Below are positions 8,208 to 21,900 of a DNA stretch of 64,000 bases, piece by piece. The notes under the pieces are model-generated. The model saw only the letters and a program-made list of their open reading frames with translations, had not been told where the DNA came from and did no database searches. The stretch's first letter is position 1, and each line of letters begins with the position of its first letter. Origin of the DNA: Lysobacterales bacterium. Lineage in GTDB: Bacteria; Pseudomonadota; Gammaproteobacteria; Xanthomonadales; Ahniellaceae. The translations under genes were made by a program, and so were the position numbers. The stretch lies in assembly GCA_016703225.1 (NCBI GenBank), contig JADJCM010000002.1, positions 744,001 through 808,000 on the forward strand. The letters run 5' to 3'.

Positions 8208-9299
8208 ATGGGTATCAAGTGCGGCATCGTCGGCTTGCCGAACGTCGGAAAATCTACTCTTTTCAATGCGTTGACCAAGGCCGGCATTCCCGCCGCGAAC
8301 TTCCCATTCTGCACCATCGACCCCAACGTCGGGGTGGTTGCGGTGCCGGACGAGCGCCTGCAGATGCTGTCGTCCATCGCCAAGCCGCTCAAGATCATCC
8401 CGACGCTGATCGAGTTCGTGGATATCGCCGGCCTGGTCAAGGGCGCAGCTGCGGGCGAGGGGCTGGGCAACAAGTTCCTCTCGCACATCCGCGAGGTCGA
8501 TGCGATTGCGCACGTGGTGCGGTGCTTCGAGCACACCGATATCGTGCATGTGGCGGGCAAGATCGACCCGCTGGACGACATCGACACCATCGATACCGAA
8601 TTGGCGCTCGCCGATCTTGATTCGGTCGAAAAGGCACTGAATCGCGCCGAAAAGATGGCGAAAGCCAACGACAAGGAAGCGATCGTCAAGAAAGAAGTGC
8701 TGACTCGCGTGCGCGATCATCTGAATACCGGCAGGTCGGCGCGCAGTGCCGGCCTGAGTCCCGAGGACAAGGCGGCGATCCGGGATCTCTTCCTGCTGAC
8801 GCTGAAGCCGGCCATGTACATCGCCAACGTCAAGGAAGACGGTTTCGTCAATAATCCGTTCCTGGATGCCGTTCGCGCCCGCGCCGCCACTGAAGGGGCC
8901 GAAGTGGTTCCGGTCTGTGCGGCGATCGAGGAGGAGTTGTCGCAGCTTGAGGATGGCGACAAGCTGGCCTTCCTTGCGGACATGGGGCTGGACGAGCCGG
9001 GGTTGAACCGGGTCATCCGCGCTGGCTACCGGCTGCTTGGCCTGCAGACCTACTTCACCGCCGGCGAAAAGGAAGTGCGGGCCTGGACCATCAAGGCGGG
9101 ATTCACCGCGCCGCAGGCTGCGGGCGTGATCCACACCGATTTCGAGAAGGGCTTCATCCGCGCCGAGACCATCGCCTATGGCGACTACATCGAATACCGG
9201 GGCGAGGCTGGTGCAAAGCAGGCAGGAAGACTGCGCCTGGAAGGCAAGGACTACGTCGTCAAGGAGGGTGATATCCTGCATTTCCGGTTCAATGTCTGA
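8208..9299 (+). CDS. ychF: ribosome-binding ATPase YchF/OLA1
   Basis: Obg-like P-loop protein that prefers ATP over GTP and binds ribosomes; linked to stress and translation control. All 363 residues are present: P-loop GLPNVGKST (9-17), switch region FVDIAGLVKGAAAGEGLGN, and the C-terminal TGS domain closing with VKEGDILHFRFNV. A purine-rich ribosome-binding site (AAAGGAAA) precedes the ATG by a few bases. Confidence 0.96.
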   Translation: MGIKCGIVGLPNVGKSTLFNALTKAGIPAANFPFCTIDPNVGVVAVPDERLQMLSSIAKPLKIIPTLIEFVDIAGLVKGAAAGEGLGNKFLSHIREVDAIAHVVRCFEHTDIVHVAGKIDPLDDIDTIDTELALADLDSVEKALNRAEKMAKANDKEAIVKKEVLTRVRDHLNTGRSARSAGLSPEDKAAIRDLFLLTLKPAMYIANVKEDGFVNNPFLDAVRARAATEGAEVVPVCAAIEEELSQLEDGDKLAFLADMGLDEPGLNRVIRAGYRLLGLQTYFTAGEKEVRAWTIKAGFTAPQAAGVIHTDFEKGFIRAETIAYGDYIEYRGEAGAKQAGRLRLEGKDYVVKEGDILHFRFNV

Positions 9300-9339
9300 A
9301 CCGATCTGGGTCTGCACGCAACATTTCTCCTCCCGACCG

Positions 9340-9368
9340 TTGACGGACGCCGGGCTCGTCGTCAGAAT
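9340..9368 (+). promoter_or_regulatory. promoter of the tRNA-Tyr/Gly/Thr-tuf transcript
   Basis: TTGACG at 9340-9345 and CAGAAT at 9363-9368 are separated by exactly 17 bp and followed by the GC-rich stretch GCCGGGCTCG before tRNA-Tyr. A GC-rich discriminator of this kind is characteristic of stable-RNA promoters under ppGpp control. The start site would fall near 9375. Confidence 0.65.
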
Positions 9369-9384
9369 GCCGGGCTCGTTCGCT

Positions 9385-9470
9385 GGAGGAATACCCAAGC
9401 GGCCAAAGGGGACTGACTGTAAATCAGTTGGCTCATGCCTTCGGTGGTTCGAATCCACCTTCCTCCACCA
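9385..9470 (+). tRNA. tRNA-Tyr (anticodon GTA)
   Basis: An 86-nt class II tRNA: acceptor GGAGGAA/TTCCTCC, anticodon arm CTGACTGTAAATCAG with GTA at 9419-9421, a long variable arm (TTGGCTCATGCCTTC) and an encoded CCA. First member of a tRNA cluster upstream of tuf. Confidence 0.96.
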
Positions 9471-9521
9471 GTCGAACCGCGACCGGCGGGCCGGCTGGGG
9501 CAGCGGAAACGCTGCACCGAA

Positions 9522-9595
9522 GCGGGAGTAGTTCAATGGTAGAACTGTAGCCTTCCAAGCTACTAGCGCGGGTTCGATTCCCGTCTCCCGCTCCA
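9522..9595 (+). tRNA. tRNA-Gly (anticodon TCC)
   Basis: A 74-nt tRNA with acceptor GCGGGAG/CTCCCGC, anticodon stem GTAGC/GCTAC around CTTCCAA (anticodon TCC), T-loop TTCGATT and encoded CCA. It is 51 bp after tRNA-Tyr. Confidence 0.96.
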
Positions 9596-9627
9596 TTGGC
9601 GGCTTTCGCACGAACACAATTTGCTTT

Positions 9628-9703
<76 letters not shown>

Positions 9704-9744
9704 CGCAGTTCCCAACCACCAAAACTGATTGACCGGAGTCCGCA

Positions 9745-10935
9745 ATGGCAAAGGGTAAATTCGAACGCACCAAGCCGCACGTGAACGTGGGGACGATTGG
9801 TCACGTGGATCACGGCAAGACGACGCTGACAGCGGCGCTGACGAAGATCGGTGCGGAGCGTTTTGGTGGCGAGTTCAAGGCGTACGACCAGATCGACGCG
9901 GCGCCGGAAGAGAAGGCGCGCGGGATCACGATCTCGACGGCGCACGTGGAATACGAGTCGCCGAAGCGCCACTACGCGCACGTGGACTGCCCTGGGCATG
10001 CGGACTACGTGAAGAACATGATCACGGGAGCAGCGCAGATGGACGGTGCGATCCTGGTGTGTTCGGCGGCGGACGGACCGATGCCGCAGACGCGCGAGCA
10101 CATTCTGCTGGCGCGCCAGGTGGGCGTGCCGTACATCGTGGTGTTCCTGAACAAGGCGGACATGGTGGACGACGCCGAGTTGCTGGAACTGGTCGAGATG
10201 GAAGTGCGCGACCTGCTTTCGAAGTACAACTTCCCGGGCGACGACACGCCGATCATCAAGGGATCGGCGCTGAAGGCGCTGGAAGGTGATCAGAGCGAAA
10301 TCGGCGTGCCGGCGATCATCAAGCTGGTGGAAGCGCTGGACAGCTACATTCCGGAGCCGAAGCGCGACGTGGACAAGCCGTTCCTGATGCCGGTCGAAGA
10401 CGTGTTCTCGATCTCGGGTCGCGGCACGGTGGTGACCGGACGCATCGAGCGTGGTGTGGTCAAGGTGGGCGAGGAAATCGAAGTGGTCGGAATCCGTCCG
10501 ACGACGAAGACGACGGTGACCGGCGTCGAGATGTTCCGCAAGCTGCTGGATCAGGGTCAGGCGGGTGACAACGCGGGTCTGTTGCTGCGCGGCACGAAGC
10601 GCGAGGACATCGAGCGCGGTCAGGTCATCTGCAAGCCGGGCACGATCACGCCGCATACCAAGTTCGAAGCCGAGGTGTATGTGCTGTCGAAGGAAGAGGG
10701 CGGACGTCATACGCCGTTCTTCCGCGGCTACCGCCCGCAGTTTTACTTCCGCACGACCGACGTGACTGGCGCCTGCGAGTTGCCGGAGGGTGTCGAGATG
10801 GTGATGCCGGGCGACAACACCAAGATGGTGGTGACGCTGATTCACCCGATCGCGATGGAAGAAGGTCTGCGCTTTGCGATCCGCGAAGGTGGCCGCACCG
10901 TCGGCGCCGGCGTGGTGGCGAAGATCCTCGTCTGA
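9745..10935 (+). CDS. tuf: elongation factor Tu, intact copy
   Basis: Delivers aminoacyl-tRNA to the ribosomal A site as a GTP complex. The 396 residues are complete: G1 loop GHVDHGKT (19-26), G3 DCPGHADY, G4 NKAD, then domains II and III ending GAGVVAKILV. It belongs to the tRNA-tuf-tRNA-Trp-secE unit. Its first 430 bp or so appear identical to the second copy at 26319, and the few differences further on are synonymous, which points to gene conversion between the copies. Confidence 0.98.
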   Translation: MAKGKFERTKPHVNVGTIGHVDHGKTTLTAALTKIGAERFGGEFKAYDQIDAAPEEKARGITISTAHVEYESPKRHYAHVDCPGHADYVKNMITGAAQMDGAILVCSAADGPMPQTREHILLARQVGVPYIVVFLNKADMVDDAELLELVEMEVRDLLSKYNFPGDDTPIIKGSALKALEGDQSEIGVPAIIKLVEALDSYIPEPKRDVDKPFLMPVEDVFSISGRGTVVTGRIERGVVKVGEEIEVVGIRPTTKTTVTGVEMFRKLLDQGQAGDNAGLLLRGTKREDIERGQVICKPGTITPHTKFEAEVYVLSKEEGGRHTPFFRGYRPQFYFRTTDVTGACELPEGVEMVMPGDNTKMVVTLIHPIAMEEGLRFAIREGGRTVGAGVVAKILV

Positions 10936-10944
10936 GCAATTCCT

Positions 10945-11006
10945 GCCACCGGTCAAACCCGGTGGCGCTGTACCCGAAGCGGCGGATCGCAAGGTCCGTC
11001 GCTTCA
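10945..11006 (+). other. two stem-loops between tuf and tRNA-Trp
   Basis: GCCACCGG/CCGGTGGC around TCAAAC (10945-10966), then an 11-bp stem with one mismatch, GAAGCGGCGGA/TCCGTCGCTTC (10977-11006). Neither has a T tract. They may be mRNA 3'-end stabilisers or tRNA processing signals. Confidence 0.5.
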
Positions 11007-11019
11007 GTGCGTTCACCAT

Positions 11020-11095
<76 letters not shown>

Positions 11096-11141
11096 CCTAC
11101 GACATTGCGGCGACGAAACCCAGTCGCGGCCCGGGATCTGA

Positions 11142-11522
11142 ATGAGTACGAATACCGAATCATCCGGTCATGGCGCAACCGACAAGGGCCGCCTCGCCCT
11201 GTCGATCCTGCTGATCATCGGCGGCCTCGCGGCCTACTACTACTTCACCCGCACCTCTGCAGCGCTGCGCGTGATCGGGGTTCTGGGAGCCTTCGCCGCA
11301 GCGGTTGCCGTGAGCTATACCAGCAGCTTCGGCCGCTTCGTGCGCGAGTTCGTGACTGAGTCGCACTTCGAGTTGCGCAAGGTGGTGTGGCCGACCCGTC
11401 AGGAAACGACGCAGACGACCCTGGTCATCTTCGTCGTGGTCGCCATCATCAGTCTGTTGCTGTTCCTGTTCGACAGCATCCTGGTGTGGATCTTCGGCAT
11501 GCTGTTCGGATCGGGTAGTTGA
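11142..11522 (+). CDS. secE: preprotein translocase subunit SecE
   Basis: Clamps SecY in the inner-membrane SecYEG channel. With 126 residues it is the three-helix form found in gammaproteobacteria: helices at about 18-36 and 41-58, and a C-terminal one at about 97-118. The amphipathic element ELRKVVWPTRQET before the last helix is the family signature. It precedes nusG by 14 bp. Confidence 0.94.
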   Translation: MSTNTESSGHGATDKGRLALSILLIIGGLAAYYYFTRTSAALRVIGVLGAFAAAVAVSYTSSFGRFVREFVTESHFELRKVVWPTRQETTQTTLVIFVVVAIISLLLFLFDSILVWIFGMLFGSGS

Positions 11523-11536
11523 GCAGGGACGCACAA

Positions 11537-12097
11537 ATGAGCAAACGTTGGTACGTGGTCCATGCCTACTCCGGCTTCGAGCATCAGGTCGCGAAGTCCT
11601 TGCGCGAGCGCATCTTGCGCGCCGGCATGGAGGACAAGTTCGGTGACGTGCTGGTCCCGACCGAAGAGGTCGTGGAAATGCGCGGCGGCCAAAAGCGCAA
11701 GTCGGAGCGCAAGTTCTTTCCGGGCTACGTGCTGGTGCAGATCGAGACCCACCAGGACGCCAAGTCCACGCGGATCGACGACGAGAGCTGGCACTTGATC
11801 AAGGAAACCGCAAAGGTCATGGGTTTCATCGGCGGCACCGCAGATCGGCCCCTGCCGATCAAGGACAGCGAAGCAGAGGTAATCCTGCAGCGCGTTCAGG
11901 ACGGCGTCGAGAAGCCGCGACCCAAGGTGTTGTTCGAGCCGGGCGAACTGGTGCGCGTCACCGAAGGTCCGTTCAACGACTTCAACGGCACGGTCGAGGA
12001 AGTGAATTACGAAAAGAGCCGATTGCGCGTCGCGGTGTTGATCTTTGGCCGCTCGACACCGGTGGAACTCGAATTCGGTCAGGTCGAGAAGGCCTGA
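11537..12097 (+). CDS. nusG: transcription antitermination factor NusG
   Basis: Couples RNA polymerase to Rho and to the leading ribosome. The start is the ATG at 11537, giving 186 residues that begin MSKRWYVVHAYSGFEHQVA; an in-frame codon at 11519 inside secE is less likely. The NGN domain covers about 1-115, and the KOW domain holds GELVRVTEGPFNDFNGTVEE. Size and motifs are normal. Confidence 0.96.
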   Translation: MSKRWYVVHAYSGFEHQVAKSLRERILRAGMEDKFGDVLVPTEEVVEMRGGQKRKSERKFFPGYVLVQIETHQDAKSTRIDDESWHLIKETAKVMGFIGGTADRPLPIKDSEAEVILQRVQDGVEKPRPKVLFEPGELVRVTEGPFNDFNGTVEEVNYEKSRLRVAVLIFGRSTPVELEFGQVEKA

Positions 12098-12119
12098 TCC
12101 ATCGTGGTTGTGCGTGAAG

Positions 12120-12180
12120 CCAGGGCACGCTGATTCCCTGGTCCGATGGGGAGCCTGATTTCAGGCGCTGGTACCCGGAG
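12120..12180 (+). promoter_or_regulatory. rplK leader with a likely L1-binding structure
   Basis: The gap between nusG and rplK contains CCAGGG/CCCTGG (12120-12141) and then GCCTGA-TT-TCAGGC (12153-12166). Outside the second stem, GGG and CCC can close an asymmetric internal loop. Two short stems around such a loop are the known layout of the r-protein L1 site that autoregulates the L11 operon; assignment here is by resemblance. Confidence 0.45.
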
Positions 12181-12188
12181 AGAAGGCA

Positions 12189-12617
12189 ATGGCAAAGAAG
12201 GTAGTTGGCTACATCAAGCTGCAGGTGAAGGCCGGTCAGGCCAATCCCTCGCCGCCGGTCGGTCCCGCGCTCGGTCAGCGCGGCCTGAACATCATGGAGT
12301 TCTGCAAGGCGTTCAATGCCGCCACGCAGAAGATGGAGCCGGGCATTCCGATTCCGGTGATCATCACCGCGTACTCGGACCGCAGCTTCACGTTCATCAC
12401 CAAGACCCCGCCGGCGACGATTTTGCTCAAGAAGGCGGTCGGTATCCAGTCGGGCTCGAAGCGTCCGAATACCGAAAAGGTCGGCAAGGTCACGCGTGCG
12501 CAGTTGGAAGCGATCGCGACCCAGAAGATGCCGGACCTGACGGCAGCCGATATGGACGCTGCGGTGCGCACGATCGCCGGCAGCGCGCGCAGTATGGGTC
12601 TGGTGACGGAGGGCTAA
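12189..12617 (+). CDS. rplK: 50S ribosomal protein L11
   Basis: Forms the GTPase-associated centre with 23S rRNA and is needed for RelA activation. The 142 residues equal the usual length. The N-terminal domain begins with the YIKLQVKAGQANPSPPVGPA segment that contacts thiostrepton-site elements, and the C-terminal RNA-binding domain ends IAGSARSMGLVTEG. rplA follows after 3 bp, forming the L11 operon. Confidence 0.97.
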   Translation: MAKKVVGYIKLQVKAGQANPSPPVGPALGQRGLNIMEFCKAFNAATQKMEPGIPIPVIITAYSDRSFTFITKTPPATILLKKAVGIQSGSKRPNTEKVGKVTRAQLEAIATQKMPDLTAADMDAAVRTIAGSARSMGLVTEG

Positions 12618-12620
12618 GAC

Positions 12621-13322
12621 ATGGCAAAGATCAGCAAGCGTATCCAGCAAATGACCCCGACCGTCGCGCCGGGCAAGGCCTATGGCATCGACGAGGCTCT
12701 GGCCATCGTCAAGAAGAATGCGACCTCGAAGTTCAACGAGTCGGTGGACGTCGCGATTCGCCTCGGCATCGACGCCAAGAAGTCGGACCAGGGCGTGCGC
12801 GGTTCCACAGTGCTGCCGAACGGCACCGGCAAGACCGTCAAGGTCGCCGTGTTCTGCCCGCCGGGCGAGAAGGCGGAAGCGGCCAAGGCCGCCGGTGCCG
12901 ATGTCGTCGGCATGGATGATCTGGCCGAGAAGATGCAGGCCGGTGATCTCAGCTACGGTGTCGTGATCGCTTCGCCGGACGCCATGCGCGTTGTCGGCAA
13001 GCTCGGCCAGGTGCTCGGCCCGCGCGGCCTAATGCCCAACCCCAAGGTCGGCACGGTTACACCCGATGTCGCCGGTGCGGTACGCAACGCGAAAGCGGGC
13101 CAGGTCCGCTTCCGCAATGACAAGGCTGGCATCATCCACTGCACGATCGGCAAGGCCAGCTTCGAGTCGGATGCGCTCAAGAGCAATCTGAACGCGTTGC
13201 TCGGCGACATCCTCAAGGCCAAGCCCTCGACCGCGAAGGGGCAGTACCTGGTCAAGGTGTCGCTGACCAGCACGCACGGTGTCGGCGTCATCGTCGACCA
13301 GGGCACGCTGTCCACCAAGTAA
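12621..13322 (+). CDS. rplA: 50S ribosomal protein L1
   Basis: Builds the mobile L1 stalk at the ribosomal E site and represses its own operon. The 233 residues include the family signature around GLMPNPKVGTVTPDV and the C-terminal SLTSTHGVGVIVDQGTL. Complete, and immediately downstream of rplK. Confidence 0.97.
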   Translation: MAKISKRIQQMTPTVAPGKAYGIDEALAIVKKNATSKFNESVDVAIRLGIDAKKSDQGVRGSTVLPNGTGKTVKVAVFCPPGEKAEAAKAAGADVVGMDDLAEKMQAGDLSYGVVIASPDAMRVVGKLGQVLGPRGLMPNPKVGTVTPDVAGAVRNAKAGQVRFRNDKAGIIHCTIGKASFESDALKSNLNALLGDILKAKPSTAKGQYLVKVSLTSTHGVGVIVDQGTLSTK

Positions 13323-13331
13323 TCGATTCAA

Positions 13332-13355
13332 CGCCGGCCGGTGTTCCGGCTGGCG
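13332..13355 (+). terminator. stem-loop after rplA
   Basis: A 10-bp stem with one G-T pair (CGCCGGCCGG/CCGGCTGGCG, loop TGTT) follows the rplA stop by 9 bp. The sequence after it (CTTCATTTG) is only weakly T-rich, so termination is probably partial and separates rplKA from rplJL. Confidence 0.5.
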
Positions 13356-13390
13356 CTTCATTTGAGGGCTCTGCGCGACCCACATCGCGC

Positions 13391-13628
13391 GGTGTCCGTC
13401 AAAGACCGCAGGTGGTGTGCCCACGCGCGACTCGAGTCGCCCATCGCAAGATGGCCACGTGAAGCCGCCTTAATCGGAAGGATGCCGACCTGCGTAGATG
13501 GTGCCCCTGTCCAATCTTCTGGAAAGGCCACCACCGGGATGCTCGCGCATCCCCGGTGCTGAAGGATCAGCGCCGCTTCGGACCGTTCGTGGCAGGAGCC
13601 GCGTACGGATATTAACAGGAGGAGTGAA
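13391..13628 (+). promoter_or_regulatory. L10 (rplJ) ribosomal protein leader
   Basis: The 306-bp rplA-rplJ gap carries the conserved blocks of the L10 leader, the mRNA site where the L10-L12 complex represses translation: TCAAAGACCGC and GGTGGTG near 13398-13418 and CCTGCGTAGATGGTG near 13489-13503, close to the enterobacterial TCAAAGACCGCTGGTG and GCGTAGACGGTG. A further hairpin, CACCGGGGATG-type, precedes the AGGAGG ribosome-binding site of rplJ. Confidence 0.7.
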
Positions 13629-14141
13629 ATGGCTCTCAATCTGTCTCAAAAGCAGGAAGTCGTTGCTGAACTGGCTGGGGTGGCTGCCAAGGCGCATTCC
13701 CTGATTGCCGCCGAATACGCCGGCGTCAATGTCAGCAGCATGACGGCGATGCGCAAGAAGGCCCGCGAATCCGGCGTCTTTCTCAAGGTCGTGAAGAACA
13801 CCCTCGCCTCGCGCGCGGTGGTCGGAACCGACTACGAGGTCGTCAAGGACGCGCTGACCGGTCCGCTGCTCTACGCGTTTTCCATGGAAGAGCCCGGCGC
13901 CGCCGGTCGCCTGATCAAGGAATTCTCGAAGGGCAACGACAAGCTCAAGGCCAAAGTCGTCGCCGTCGGCGACAAGCTGTATCCGGCCTCGCACGTCGAA
14001 GTGCTCGCGGCACTGCCGACCCGCGACCAGGCCCTCGCCATGCTGGCGCGCGTGCTGTCCGAACCGGCGGCGATGTTCGCCCGTGCGGTCAAGGCAGTCG
14101 CCGACAAGCAAGGTGGCGGCGAAGAAGCTGCAGCAGCCTGA
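13629..14141 (+). CDS. rplJ: 50S ribosomal protein L10
   Basis: Anchors the L7/L12 dimers to the GTPase-associated centre. The 170 residues show the N-terminal RNA-binding domain (MALNLSQKQEVVAELAGVAA, then TAMRKKARESGVFLKVVKNT) and a C-terminal helix that carries L12 dimers, ending in an alanine-rich stretch. A strong AGGAGG ribosome-binding site precedes it. Confidence 0.97.
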   Translation: MALNLSQKQEVVAELAGVAAKAHSLIAAEYAGVNVSSMTAMRKKARESGVFLKVVKNTLASRAVVGTDYEVVKDALTGPLLYAFSMEEPGAAGRLIKEFSKGNDKLKAKVVAVGDKLYPASHVEVLAALPTRDQALAMLARVLSEPAAMFARAVKAVADKQGGGEEAAAA

Positions 14142-14198
14142 TCGAACGATTCTGCATTTCGAACTACATCATCCAGAAAACTCTCAGAGGTAATCACA

Positions 14199-14570
14199 AT
14201 GTCCCTTTCCAACGAACAGATTGTCGACGCGATCGCCAGCAAGTCGCTGATGGAAGTGATGGAACTGGTCCGCGCCATCGAAGAGAAGTTCGGCGTTTCC
14301 GCCGCTGCTCCGGTCGCCGCGGCAGCCGGTCCCGCCGCCGCCGCCCCGGTCGAAGAGAAGACCGAGTTCACCGTCGTGCTGAAGGCCGCCGGCGAGAAGA
14401 AGGTCGAAGTCATCAAGGCCGTCCGCGCCATTACGGGTCTCGGCCTGAAGGAAGCGAAGGATCTCGTCGAGGGCGCCCCGCAGACCGTCAAGGATGCGGT
14501 CAGCAAGGCCGACGCCGAGAAGTTCAAGAAGGAACTGGAAGCTGCTGGCGCCGCGGTCGAGCTGAAGTAA
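14199..14570 (+). CDS. rplL: 50S ribosomal protein L7/L12
   Basis: Stalk protein that recruits translational GTPases; present in several copies per ribosome. The 123 residues divide into an N-terminal dimerisation part (1-30), an alanine/proline hinge (about 35-52) and the globular C-terminal domain with KVEVIKAVRAITGLGLKEAK. It follows rplJ by 57 bp. Confidence 0.97.
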   Translation: MSLSNEQIVDAIASKSLMEVMELVRAIEEKFGVSAAAPVAAAAGPAAAAPVEEKTEFTVVLKAAGEKKVEVIKAVRAITGLGLKEAKDLVEGAPQTVKDAVSKADAEKFKKELEAAGAAVELK

Positions 14571-14582
14571 GGCTCGCTTGGC

Positions 14583-14636
14583 GCTCGGAGCAGTTTCCGA
14601 GCACGCAAGGCTGGGGACGAAAGTCCCCGGCCTTTT
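14583..14636 (+). terminator. tandem stem-loops between rplL and rpoB
   Basis: GCTCGGA/TCCGAGC (14583-14602) is followed by a GAAA-capped hairpin GGCTGGGGAC/GTCCCCGGCC ending in TTTT (14607-14636). The second has the form of an intrinsic terminator. In other gammaproteobacteria a partial terminator here lowers rpoBC expression relative to rplJL, and that role fits. Confidence 0.75.
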
Positions 14637-14751
14637 GCGCTTGTCCGAAGTGGTCATCGGAAAGTGCGTTTGAGAAGCAACGCATTTTCCGATTCCCGTT
14701 TCTTTACTCCGGGCCGATCTTGGCCCGCACAACCAGGGTGGTAGCGCGACC

Positions 14752-18912
<4,161 letters not shown>

Positions 18913-18931
18913 GCTTTAGGAGATTGATGCC

Positions 18932-21900
18932 ATGAAAGATTTGCTCAACTTGTTCAACCAGCAGCGCCAGTCGCTCGACTTCGACTCGATCCGCATCGGG
19001 CTGTCTTCGCCCGACCTGATCCGATCCTGGTCGTTCGGCGAGGTGAAGAAGCCGGAGACCATCAACTACCGCACGTTCAAGCCCGAGCGCGACGGCCTGT
19101 TCTGCGCCGCGATCTTCGGACCGATCAAAGATTACGAATGCCTCTGCGGCAAGTACAAGCGCATGAAGCACCGTGGCGTGGTCTGCGAGAAGTGCGGCAC
19201 CGAAGTGACTTTGGCCAAGGTGCGTCGCGAGCGCATGGGCCACATCGAGTTGGCCTCGCCAACCGCGCACATCTGGTTCCTCAAGTCGTTGCCGTCGCGC
19301 ATCGGCCTGATGCTGGACATGACCTTGCGTGACATCGAACGCATCCTGTACTTCGAAGCCTATGTCGTGGTCGACCCGGGTCTGACCCCGCTTGATCGTG
19401 GTCAGATCCTGTCGGAAGAACAGTTCCTGCAGTCGGTCGAGGAACACGGCGACGAGTTCGACGCCCGCATGGGCGCCGAAGCCGTGCACGAGTTGCTGAA
19501 GACGATCGACCTGAACGCCGAGCTTGTGCGTCTGCGCGAGGAAATGGGCAGCACCTCGTCCGAGACCAAGCTCAAGCGTTATTCCAAGCGCATCAAGCTG
19601 ATGGAGAGCTTCATCGATTCTGGTAACCGCCCAGAGTGGATGGTGATGACGGTGTTGCCGGTGCTGCCGCCGGACCTGCGTCCGCTGGTGCCCCTCGACG
19701 GTGGTCGTTTCGCGACATCGGATCTCAATGACCTTTATCGTCGCGTCATCAACCGCAACAACCGCCTGAAGCGACTGCTCGAACTCAATGCGCCGGACAT
19801 CATCGTGCGCAACGAAAAGCGCATGTTGCAGGAATCGGTGGATGCGCTGATGGACAACGGCCGTCGCGGTCGCGCCATCACCGGAACCAACAAGCGTCCG
19901 CTCAAGTCGCTGGCCGACATGATCAAGGGCAAGCAGGGACGGTTCCGCCAGAACCTGCTCGGCAAGCGCGTTGATTATTCGGGGCGTTCGGTCATCGTGG
20001 TTGGTCCCAAGCTCAAGCTGCACGAGTGCGGCCTGCCGAAGAAGATGGCGCTGGAACTGTTCAAACCGTTCATTTTCTCGAAGCTGCAGTTGCGCGGTCT
20101 GGCGACGACGATCAAGGCGGCCAAGAAGTTGGTCGAGCGAGAGTCTGCAGAGGTGTGGGACATCCTTGAAGAGGTGATCCGCGAGCATCCGGTGATGCTG
20201 AACCGCGCACCGACTCTGCACCGTCTCGGCATCCAGGCGTTCGAGCCGGTGCTGATCGAAGGCAAGGCGATCCAGTTGCACCCGCTGGTCTGTACGGCAT
20301 TCAACGCCGACTTCGACGGTGACCAGATGGCGGTGCACGTGCCGCTGTCGATCGAAGCCCAGTTGGAAGCGCGTGCGCTGATGATGTCTTCCAACAACAT
20401 CCTCAGCCCGGCCAACGGTGAGCCAATCATCGTTCCGACCCAGGACGTCGTTCTCGGTCTGTACTACATGACCCGTGAACTCGTGAATGCGAAGGGCGAG
20501 GGCATGATCTTCGCGAATATCAGCGAAGTTAAACGCGCTTACGACAACCGCGCGGCCGCGCTGCACGCCAAGATCAAGGTGCGTCTGCCCGATCCCGAAG
20601 GCGATCGCTCCGGCAAGCACTCGATTGTCGAGACCACGGTGGGTCGCGCCTTGCTGGCCGAAATATTGCCGCAGGGCATGCCGTTCGCAGTGATTAATCA
20701 GGACCTGACCAAGAAGGCGATCTCGCGGCTGATCAATGCCTCCTACCGTACCCTCGGGCTCAAGGAAACAGTCGTTTTTGCTGACCAGCTGATGTACACG
20801 GGATTCGCTTATGCGACCCGCGCCGGAGTGTCGATCGGCATCGACGACATGACGATCCCGCCGGAGAAGGCGCAGATCGTGGGCGAGGCCGATAAGGAAG
20901 TGAAGGACATCCAGGAGCAATTCGCTTCTGGCCTGGTGACAGCAGGCGAGCGCTACAACAAGGTAGTCGACATCTGGTCGCGTACCAACGAGCGCGTCGC
21001 GCAAGCGATGATGAAGGGTATCGGCACCGACAAGGTGAAGAATGCCAAGGGCGATATGGTCGAGCAGAAGTCGATGAACTCGATCTTCATCATGGCCGAC
21101 TCCGGTGCGCGCGGCAGCGCCGCACAGATTCGTCAGCTCGCAGGCATGCGTGGACTGATGGCGCGACCGGACGGCTCGATCATCGAGACGCCGATCAAGG
21201 CCAACTTTCGCGAAGGCCTGGACGTGTTGCAGTACTTCATCTCGACCCATGGTGCTCGCAAAGGACTGGCGGATACCGCGTTGAAGACCGCCAACTCGGG
21301 TTATCTGACGCGGCGCCTCGTCGATGTTGCACAGGATGTGGTCATCACCGAGCCCGATTGCGGCACCTACGCCGGCTTCACCATGACCGCCATCGTCGAA
21401 GGTGGCGATGTGGTCGAACCACTGCGCGATCGCGTGCTCGGTCGCGTCGTCGCCGAGGATGTCTACGCGCCGGGCAACGAAGACAAACCGATCGTCGAGC
21501 GCAATGCGCTGTTGGACGAGAGGGCTGTCGAGCAGCTCGAAACTGCGGGAGTCCAGTCGGTCAAGGTGCGCTCGACGATCACCTGCGAGTCGCGACATGG
21601 CGTCTGCTCGAGTTGCTACGGGCGCGATCTTGCCCGCGGTCATCTGGTGAACATCGGCGAAGCGGTTGGCGTCATCGCCGCGCAGTCCATCGGTGAGCCC
21701 GGCACGCAGCTGACCATGCGTACCTTCCATATCGGTGGGGCTGCGTCGCGTGCGGCCGCGGTGGATAGCGTGCAGGTGAAGACCAATGGCTCGCTCAAGT
21801 TCAACAACGTCAAGACCGTGCAACATGCCGCCGGTCACCTGGTGGCGGTGTCGCGTTCTGGCGAGCTGTCGGTGATGGATGCTCACGGTCGCGAGCGTGA

